A DNA stretch of 64,000 nt from assembly GCA_964484255.1 (NCBI GenBank), contig CAZAEH010000002.1, forward strand, positions 32,517 to 96,516. The letters are read 5' to 3'. The stretch's first letter is position 1. Each line of letters begins with the position of its first letter. The notes beneath the pieces were generated by a model, which did not search any database, was not told the origin of the DNA, and saw nothing but the letters and a program-made list of their open reading frames with translations. The stretch comes from UBA6215 sp964484255. GTDB taxonomy: Bacteria > Omnitrophota > Gorgyraeia > Pluralincolimonadales > Pluralincolimonadaceae. The translations under genes were made by a program, and so were the position numbers. This document shows, piece after piece, positions 58,182 to 64,000 of the stretch.

Positions 58182-59724
58182 CGCCGGCCTTCCTGCGCGT
58201 CAACAGCCGCTTTAGCAATGAGAGCATATCAAAGAACTTCTTCTCGATGCCCGCCAGGCCGAAATAACCCGTTTTAAACCTCCAATACGCTATCAGGTTG
58301 CGCAGCTTCCCGTGCCACCTTTCGTCCCTCTGCGGACGGTACCATGCGATCTCCTCATATATGCCCTGCATTGCTTTGAGACGTACAGGGTCCTTTATCC
58401 ACTTGTAATTCTCGAAAGACTCATATCCCCTTCCCTCAACCAGGTCGTCCCTTGACAACGCAGCCCATTCGGCCAGGCTTGAAGGCGGCTTGTATCCGTA
58501 CTCATTTATGCACTGCTCATAAAGCTGCGAACCGGGATAAGGCCTGAACGGCGATATAGTAACACAGCTCTTCTTCGCCTTCTTGCGTATCTCGACCGCA
58601 AGTTTGTAGGTCTTTTCTATCTCCTCTTTAGTCTCCCCGGGGAGTCCCACCATGAAGTTCATCTTGGGGATAATGTCGGTTTTCGAAAGAACCTCAACCG
58701 CCTTCATGATGCTCTCCACTTTCATCTGTTTTTTCAATTTATCAAGTATATCCTGCGAGGCGCTCTCGACCCCCATGGCCGCCACTATCATCCCGGAACG
58801 GCTCAGCCTCCTGGCGGTCTCAACGTCTATGTAATTCTCGTTAAAATAATCGGCTCGTACCTGGGGCCGCCACTTGATATTCAGCTTTTCCTTCTCAAGC
58901 ATATCGAGGAACTCGAAGGTCCTCTTCTTGTTTATGAAGAAATTCTCGTCCATTGGCTGTATGAAATCCGCGCCGTAAGAGGATTTGAGGTATTTTATCC
59001 TGTCTATTATCTCAGGCGCCGACCTGAAACAGTATTTCCTGTCGAGGATAACGTTTATGCAGAACGTGCATTTATATGTGCAACTCAGCGATGTTATCAC
59101 GGGATAGACCTTACAGTCCTTATACCTGTTCGAATAGAATTCCTCTATGGCTATGTTATTGTTCCTTGAATAGCGCTCATGGTCTATAAGACTGAAGTCT
59201 ATATAAGGGATATTACTGAACGTATCGCCGTCACGGTTTGGTCCGTTCCTGAATATCTTTGACCCCTGTTTGTAATAAACACCGGGTATGCCCGAAGGCA
59301 TCCGCCCTTCGGCATAAGCAGCCGCCAAGGAAGCGGACGTAGAAGCTGCTTCGTTGATTACAACGGCATCTATCGCCGGGTCCTCCACTGTCTGGTCCGG
59401 GAAGAGCGTAGGATGCACACCTCCCCAGACTATCCGGCAGCCCGGGTCTTCGGCCTTTATTGCCTGTGATACATAATATGCCCACGGTACCTGGACGGTC
59501 ATTACGGAAAACCCGATAAAGGCCAGGTCGTCATCTATCTCCGACCGGATAAGCTTTATCGCATTATCGACCGGATGGTACCTGCCGTCTATGACCCTGA
59601 CGCGGTAACCCGCGTCCTTAAGTATAGTGGCCAGGATCATTATGGCCGTATTTGGGTACATTCCATAACCTACCGGCTCGAGAAAATGCACCCCGGGGTT
59701 TACCAGTACTATTTTGTTCTTCAT
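58174..59724 (-). CDS. B12-binding-type radical SAM protein
   Basis: This 516-residue protein has an N-terminal cobalamin-binding-like domain (residues 1-130: IVLVNPGVHFLEPVG, YPNTAIMILATILKDAGY, GGVHPTLFPDQTVED). The radical SAM core has the cluster motif CTYKCTFC (Cys 215, 219, 222), QPMDENFFINKKRT, and MNFMVGLPGETKEEIEKTY. The B12 domain lacks a clear DxHxxG motif, as in many of these enzymes. Family members methylate or rearrange unreactive carbons in lipids, cofactors and natural products. In this glycan locus it may modify a sugar or lipid carrier. The ATG at 59724 overlaps the preceding stop as ATGA. Confidence 0.85.
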   Translation of the reverse strand: MKNKIVLVNPGVHFLEPVGYGMYPNTAIMILATILKDAGYRVRVIDGRYHPVDNAIKLIRSEIDDDLAFIGFSVMTVQVPWAYYVSQAIKAEDPGCRIVWGGVHPTLFPDQTVEDPAIDAVVINEAASTSASLAAAYAEGRMPSGIPGVYYKQGSKIFRNGPNRDGDTFSNIPYIDFSLIDHERYSRNNNIAIEEFYSNRYKDCKVYPVITSLSCTYKCTFCINVILDRKYCFRSAPEIIDRIKYLKSSYGADFIQPMDENFFINKKRTFEFLDMLEKEKLNIKWRPQVRADYFNENYIDVETARRLSRSGMIVAAMGVESASQDILDKLKKQMKVESIMKAVEVLSKTDIIPKMNFMVGLPGETKEEIEKTYKLAVEIRKKAKKSCVTISPFRPYPGSQLYEQCINEYGYKPPSSLAEWAALSRDDLVEGRGYESFENYKWIKDPVRLKAMQGIYEEIAWYRPQRDERWHGKLRNLIAYWRFKTGYFGLAGIEKKFFDMLSLLKRLLTRRKAGVA

Positions 59725-61331
59725 ATATTCCTTGCCGCCGTCCTTGCCTCGAACAACACGTTCCTCGCAGCCTGTTTCAATCCGGAAACCGCACAGATCT
59801 TCCATAATAAAAGGTCCGCTCCCGCCTTACCACGGTTGCATGCGGCCTCAAGTCGCTGCACGAACTTCAAATACCCGTACTCCTGCCTGATCCTTCCAAA
59901 TATATCCGCGCACTCCTGTGTCCTGCCCGACTTAAGCAGGCTCCAGCAAAGCATGCAGGTAAAATCCACAAAATACTCCCTGTTCATCCTGGGAGGATAG
60001 TCGGCCAGCCATTCTGCAAGCCCCTCATCCAGGCATTCGCCTGAAGCAAAAGCCTGCCTGATCCTCATGCTCTTAAGCAGCCACATCCTGTAATTACGCG
60101 ACGCCCAAGTCCTCCTGAGCGTCCCAAAATCCTCCTCGGAAGCCTTCGACCGAATGAGTTTCGACAGGGCCGGGCCGGCATCTGTCTTCCCGCACTCGCG
60201 CAATACCCTGGACGCCTGTGACGGGTAACCCATCCAGGCCCAATAAACGGCCAGGTCTGATAGCCTCTGCCCGCGCTCAAAGATAAACCCCGAACGTGCG
60301 GCTTGCTCTATACCTGCGGTAACCTTGCGCAGCGCCTCATCAGGAGAAGGTCCTCTATAAAGGGACATGACTCCGTCGTAAAGCTTGAACCCTTCACTAC
60401 GTATGACCTCAAGCGCTCTTTTGACCCCTTCTTCATCGTCCGCTACCAAAGAATCGAGGGTCCCGTGGAAAAAAGTCTTCCTCCCGGACGGAACGACTAT
60501 TACCGGCACCTTCCTGTTGAAAGCATCGATCACCACCTGCGAGTTGCCGCGGTTGAACAGGACATCGGCTATCGCCAGAATGTCCCCGATAGGGATAAAA
60601 CGGTCGGCCGTAACAGCCGAAGGGGCGCATTCCTTTATGAAATTGTCCACGGCCCCGTCCTGTTCCGCCGGATGGGGTTTCACCACAAGAGTGTAATCTG
60701 GGGGCAATCCGCGGGAGACTGTTTCAATAAGGGTTTTCCTTATCTTAAGCGTCTCACCGCTCGGCGTCTGGTAGGCAAGGCTTAGGACCGCGACCTTCCT
60801 GCCGGGAGCTATGCCTAACCTGCGCCTGATCCCGTCCTTCTTTTCGTCCGGAATTTCCCCCGGCTCGACATGTCCGAAGACATTACCGGCCGCCTCCACC
60901 GCTTCCCCGGGAATGCCAAAATCCGTAAAACCTCTCTTCTCATAAGCGGAACCCGCATAAATCCTGTCTACGGGAAGGAAATACTCATTCACATATCCCT
61001 GCTCGAGCATCATCTGGAGCACTTCTTCGACCGCTATAACAGGGACGCCTTTAACGGCCGCCTCGGTTATCAACGAACCGGAAGCCACCCTGGGCTGCGC
61101 GGAAAAGACCACGACCGCGCTTACACCGTCGAGTGCTCTCCGGGGAAGCAGACCCCGGTCAAATTGCAGATCATTATCCCCGGTCTTCATATCCGAGAAC
61201 CAGGGCATATCCGGGTTTACTATCTTCTTTATGCTCCAACCGGGAAGAGCTCCAGCGAAACGCGAGACATTCCTGTAATGGACGATGCTAACAGGGTTAA
61301 AGAGTATCGTGCCGCAGGATTTGCCCGGCAT
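59721..61331 (-). CDS. GT-B-like protein with C-terminal helical repeats, function unknown
   Basis: I cannot name this 536-residue protein. Residues 1-320 look like a GT-B or polysaccharide-biosynthesis fold: VVVFSAQPRVASGSLITEAA, GRKVAVLSLAYQTPSG, LVVKPHPAEQD (residues 215-225) and FNRGNSQVVIDAFNRKVPVI. KPHP followed by a conserved S/V/A helix occurs in CDP-glycerol transferases and in Kdo and capsule transferases. Residues 330-536 are helical and repeat-like (WAWMGYPSQASRVLRECGK, CMLCWSLLKSGRTQECADIF). It sits between two radical SAM genes, with a 1-base overlap upstream and ATGA downstream, so the three are probably translated together. Confidence 0.7.
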   Translation of the reverse strand: MPGKSCGTILFNPVSIVHYRNVSRFAGALPGWSIKKIVNPDMPWFSDMKTGDNDLQFDRGLLPRRALDGVSAVVVFSAQPRVASGSLITEAAVKGVPVIAVEEVLQMMLEQGYVNEYFLPVDRIYAGSAYEKRGFTDFGIPGEAVEAAGNVFGHVEPGEIPDEKKDGIRRRLGIAPGRKVAVLSLAYQTPSGETLKIRKTLIETVSRGLPPDYTLVVKPHPAEQDGAVDNFIKECAPSAVTADRFIPIGDILAIADVLFNRGNSQVVIDAFNRKVPVIVVPSGRKTFFHGTLDSLVADDEEGVKRALEVIRSEGFKLYDGVMSLYRGPSPDEALRKVTAGIEQAARSGFIFERGQRLSDLAVYWAWMGYPSQASRVLRECGKTDAGPALSKLIRSKASEEDFGTLRRTWASRNYRMWLLKSMRIRQAFASGECLDEGLAEWLADYPPRMNREYFVDFTCMLCWSLLKSGRTQECADIFGRIRQEYGYLKFVQRLEAACNRGKAGADLLLWKICAVSGLKQAARNVLFEARTAARNI

Positions 61332-62260
61332 CAGTCTACTTTATCGTAGGTCGTGTTGACCGCCCCTACCTTGGCGTCTTTTATGGTAGTGAAAACAAGC
61401 ACATCTTCCCTTTTCCTCAATTGGTCGCAGCTGTCGCAGAACGGATAGAGCGAGAACCTGCCTTCCGCATGAGCCTTCCTGAAATCGTCGTACTCCTTGC
61501 TTTCGAGCACCTGCCTAAGCGTCTGTTTCTTCAAGTCCCCGAGGACTATGCTGGAATTATAATCAAAGCAGCATGGGACGACAAGCCCGTCCCACTGCAC
61601 TTGTATCGGGCCCCTGCTCGGCCTTCCGCAAGTGATCTTTTTCCTGCCCCCGTCGAGCTCCCTGTATGCGCGCCCATCGCTCCAATTATGCGGCTTCCAC
61701 ATCGCTATATCATCTACGCGGCCGAGCCACTTCTTCTTGAACTCCTCGGCCTGGTGTTTATTCTGCTCCATATAAAGGAAATAGACTTCGACCTTCGGGG
61801 TAATACTGCCTGTCCGTTTTTTAAGGTCAAGCAGGTATTCCACGTTCTCTATCACCGTATCAAACTTAAGCCCCCTGTGTATCGATTCGTAGACTTCCTT
61901 TGTCGTACCGTATACGCTGAACCTTATCTTGTCTACAAAATACAAAGATCTCTCCGCTGCCTTTTTGTTGAACAGGGATCCGTTGGTGATGGTAAGGACA
62001 TCCATCCCCTTTCCCTTTGCATACGCGGCCCTTTCAAAGAAAAACGGGTCCATGAAAGTTTCCCCGAAATTTTCAAGGCTGACAACCCTGGCACCCAGGG
62101 AACATGCTTCGTCCAGCGTCCTTATATACAGGCCCATGTCCAGTATACCCTGCGAACGCGTCATCTTCTCTCTCGGGCACATTACGCAGTTCGCGTTGCA
62201 CATGTTGGTGACCTCGAACCTTATTTCCTTGTTCTGTATCGTGTATCCACGGTCATTCAT
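61331..62260 (-). CDS. Radical SAM protein with SPASM-like C-terminus
   Basis: This 309-residue radical SAM enzyme has the cluster motif CNANCVMC (Cys 21, 25, 28) and the following SAM-binding segments LENFGETFMDPFFFERA and DVLTITNGSLFNKKAAER. A C-terminal SPASM-type region has CGRPSRGPIQVQWDGLVVPC and CDSCDQLRKRE, expected to bind an auxiliary cluster. SPASM proteins modify peptides or carbohydrates (for example BtrN-like dehydrogenation of aminoglycoside precursors). No precursor peptide gene is seen nearby. The ATG at 62260 overlaps the ABC transporter stop by 8 bases; longer reading rejected. Confidence 0.85.
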   Translation of the reverse strand: MNDRGYTIQNKEIRFEVTNMCNANCVMCPREKMTRSQGILDMGLYIRTLDEACSLGARVVSLENFGETFMDPFFFERAAYAKGKGMDVLTITNGSLFNKKAAERSLYFVDKIRFSVYGTTKEVYESIHRGLKFDTVIENVEYLLDLKKRTGSITPKVEVYFLYMEQNKHQAEEFKKKWLGRVDDIAMWKPHNWSDGRAYRELDGGRKKITCGRPSRGPIQVQWDGLVVPCCFDYNSSIVLGDLKKQTLRQVLESKEYDDFRKAHAEGRFSLYPFCDSCDQLRKREDVLVFTTIKDAKVGAVNTTYDKVD

Positions 62261-64000
62261 CGCTGGCGTTCCCTCCGGTTTGTATATTATGCAATTTCCC
62301 CTGGCTTTCATAAAGGGATTTATATATACCTTCGCGGCCCATGAGCTCGGTATGCGTACCCTGGTCCGCTATCCTGAACCTGTCGAGGACAATTATCTTA
62401 TCCGCATTTATTATAGTGGACAGCCGGTGGGCTATCACCACTACCGTCCTGTCCTTTGATACCGTGTTTATCGCCTGCTGCACCGTAACCTCGGAATGAT
62501 AGTCAAGCGAACTGGTCGCCTCATCAAGGATAAGTATCTTCGGGTCGCGCAATATCGCCCTGGCTATGGCTATCCTCTGCCTTTGCCCGCCCGATAACTT
62601 AAGGCCTTTATCCCCGACTACCGTATCGTACTTCGCAGGGAACCCTTCGATAAAACCATGGGCGTTGGCAAGCTTGGATGCTTCGGTCAGTCTCTCCTCG
62701 GACACATTTTCAAGGCCGAATACAATATTATCCTTTATAGTACCGTTGAATATGAAAGTATCCTGGCTGACCATCCCTATAAGGTGTATCAGCGACGAAT
62801 GCCTTATCTGCCTGAGGTCGACACCATCAACCGTTATGCTTCCGCTGTCCGGGTCGAAGAGCCTGACCATTAGGTTGATCAGCGTGGTCTTGCCGCTGCC
62901 TGAAGAACCGACTATGGCAGTCGTCCTTCCGGCCTCTACGCTGAAATCTATGTCCTTAAGGACCTCCTTGTTGCCTTTGTAAGCAAAATTGACCTTCGTG
63001 AACCTTATCTCCCCTCTGAAATCCTTGATATCAAGCGTCCCGTCTTTTATGAAATTGGTCTCTTTCTGCAGGTCCTCGTATAGGAGCTCCACATCAGGTA
63101 AGGAGCCCATTATCTGCATCCTCAACCTGCCGAATGAAGCCAGATATGGGCTAAGCCTGTAAAAAGCGTATATATACACGCCCATGGTCACCAGGTTCCC
63201 GGTAAGGAATTCCGCGGCATCGACCCTCTTGTAAAGGTAGAATGCTATGGCGGTAAGTATCACCACCGGTATTACCTGGATTATCCTATCGGGTATATTC
63301 ACCCAGATAAAATCCCTTATCACCAGGTCCTTGAATTTCCTTACCGCTTTACGGAAACTGCCTCTCCATATGTCGAATGAGCCGGAAACCTTGATGTGCT
63401 TGACCCCGTCTATGAGTTCATTGGCAATTACGTTAGCCTGTGTGCTGACCTTTGCCCTCTCGGTCCCTATGTTGTACGATACCCTTTGGGCTAGGAAATG
63501 CATAGCCACGCTGTAGACCATCCCAACGACCATGAGGAATACTGTCATCTTGACGGATATAGAAAATAGAAGTACGCCTATAGTAACGGTCATTAAAATT
63601 GAGGTAACAAGGTCCGGGAAGAATTGGAGACAGTTGCCCAGCCTGCCCGAAGCGGTCAGCAGGTCATAGATAAGCTTCCCCTGCTTGTTATCCAGGAAGA
63701 ACTGGTAATCGGAAGATGCAAATTTATCGAATACCTCCTCTTTGACATCGCACACCACTTTCCCGACCCCGTATCCGACGAGTTTTATCCTTATGAAAGC
63801 GGCGATCTCCTTGAAAACGACGAGCAGGATCGCCAGCAAAAAAACGTTCATGAAGGGCTGCTTGAACGGCATATGCGAAATGACCGCGTTTATGAACGTA
63901 AAAAGCTTTCCTTCCCGGCCGGAATTGTTGAGGACCGTATCGAAAAGGGGCAGCAGTATGGATATGTTTACGCTCTCAAGGACCGCATAAGTAATGGTAA
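62253..64000 (-). CDS. MsbA-type ABC exporter (membrane + ATPase), 5' end cut by window
   Basis: This is a fused half-transporter of the lipid/glycan exporter class. The reading frame is open to the window edge, so the true start lies beyond 64000; 581 residues are visible. The membrane domain (about 330 residues) is followed by an ATPase with Walker A IVGSSGSGKTTLINL, Q-loop GMVSQDTFIFNGTI, signature LSGGQRQRIAIARAI, Walker B ILILDEATSSLD and H-loop VVIAHRLSTI. MsbA-like proteins flip lipid A; PglK and WlaB flip lipid-linked oligosaccharide. The glycan-rich neighbourhood makes a lipid-linked glycan flippase likely. It overlaps the SPASM gene by 8 bases. Confidence 0.92.
   Translation of the reverse strand, partial: TITYAVLESVNISILLPLFDTVLNNSGREGKLFTFINAVISHMPFKQPFMNVFLLAILLVVFKEIAAFIRIKLVGYGVGKVVCDVKEEVFDKFASSDYQFFLDNKQGKLIYDLLTASGRLGNCLQFFPDLVTSILMTVTIGVLLFSISVKMTVFLMVVGMVYSVAMHFLAQRVSYNIGTERAKVSTQANVIANELIDGVKHIKVSGSFDIWRGSFRKAVRKFKDLVIRDFIWVNIPDRIIQVIPVVILTAIAFYLYKRVDAAEFLTGNLVTMGVYIYAFYRLSPYLASFGRLRMQIMGSLPDVELLYEDLQKETNFIKDGTLDIKDFRGEIRFTKVNFAYKGNKEVLKDIDFSVEAGRTTAIVGSSGSGKTTLINLMVRLFDPDSGSITVDGVDLRQIRHSSLIHLIGMVSQDTFIFNGTIKDNIVFGLENVSEERLTEASKLANAHGFIEGFPAKYDTVVGDKGLKLSGGQRQRIAIARAILRDPKILILDEATSSLDYHSEVTVQQAINTVSKDRTVVVIAHRLSTIINADKIIVLDRFRIADQGTHTELMGREGIYKSLYESQGKLHNIQTGGNASDE

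Noticed and set aside
57141..58277. A 378-codon open frame on the plus strand
   Set aside because: It is antisense to a GT2 gene with full motifs and to the end of the radical SAM gene. It has no domain or ribosome-binding site.
58174..62260. Radical SAM pair considered as a RiPP peptide-modification cluster
   Set aside because: No short precursor-peptide gene or RRE-like domain is seen nearby, the genes overlap so tightly that none fits, and the context is carbohydrate.
1..64000. Search for CRISPR arrays, tRNA or rRNA genes, insertion sequences and attachment sites
   Set aside because: No regularly spaced repeats, no tRNA-like cloverleaf regions, no transposase or integrase frames and no long direct repeats were noticed. 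Nearly all bases are taken by metabolic and glycan genes.

Overview
This is a chromosomal segment of a Gram-negative bacterium from a metagenome or draft assembly; a 10-N scaffold gap sits at 25295-25304. Outer-membrane and LPS-type functions (two GT9 heptosyltransferase-like proteins, a GmhB-like phosphatase, an O-antigen ligase-like protein, an MsbA-type ABC exporter) indicate a two-membrane envelope. The gene order resembles what I know of uncultured candidate phyla such as Omnitrophota, but that placement is an inference from gene content; no rRNA or tRNA is present to test it. Coding density is very high. No gene-free stretch exceeds about 100 bases, and many neighbours overlap by 1-11 bases (ATGA, TTGA and GTGA junctions). 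All genes but one (20683-21291) are on the minus strand, so transcription runs from high to low coordinates.

Region 1 (1-7191) is a biosynthetic operon: a promoter at 7163-7191, then marC, glgC, nth, thiG, a short ArgA-like acetyltransferase, leuC, leuD, leuB and asd (cut by the window edge). Region 2 (7194-19156) starts at a promoter at 19129-19156. It carries an unrecognised CBS-domain protein, two galT-like genes, gap, pgk, tpiA and secG, then a five-gene oligopeptide ABC importer (SBP, B, C, D, F). A perfect 14-bp hairpin lies in the first codons of the SBP gene. Region 3 (19158-21291) holds def-fmt and, divergently, a TPR protein behind a perfect consensus sigma-70 promoter.

Region 4 (21297-64000) is one near-continuous run of about 37 genes read towards priA. 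Its last genes are a family 4 uracil-DNA glycosylase and priA. The rest makes and exports surface glycan or glycolipid. It contains about 18 glycosyltransferases of GT2, GT4, GT9, GT28-like and CgeB types, three large polytopic GT-C or polymerase-like membrane proteins, and an O-antigen ligase. It also contains a WecA-type initiating transferase fused to a FlaA1/WbaP-type N-terminal module, two epimerases, RmlD, a DegT aminotransferase, a FemAB-like acyltransferase, a polysaccharide deacetylase, an asparagine synthetase, a hexapeptide acyltransferase, two radical SAM proteins and an MsbA-type exporter.

The parts fit a lipid-linked polysaccharide pathway: initiation on polyprenyl phosphate (WecA fusion), extension by GT2/GT4 enzymes, modification (deacetylation, amidation, acylation), flipping or export, and ligation to a heptose-containing lipid core. 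The most unusual items are two fusion proteins (WecA with FlaA1 N-terminus; glycosyltransferase with DUF218), the radical SAM / GT-B-like / radical SAM triad at 58174-62260, and the CBS protein ahead of the galT pair. The N gap in gmhB looks like an assembly artefact that can be resolved from its flanks.
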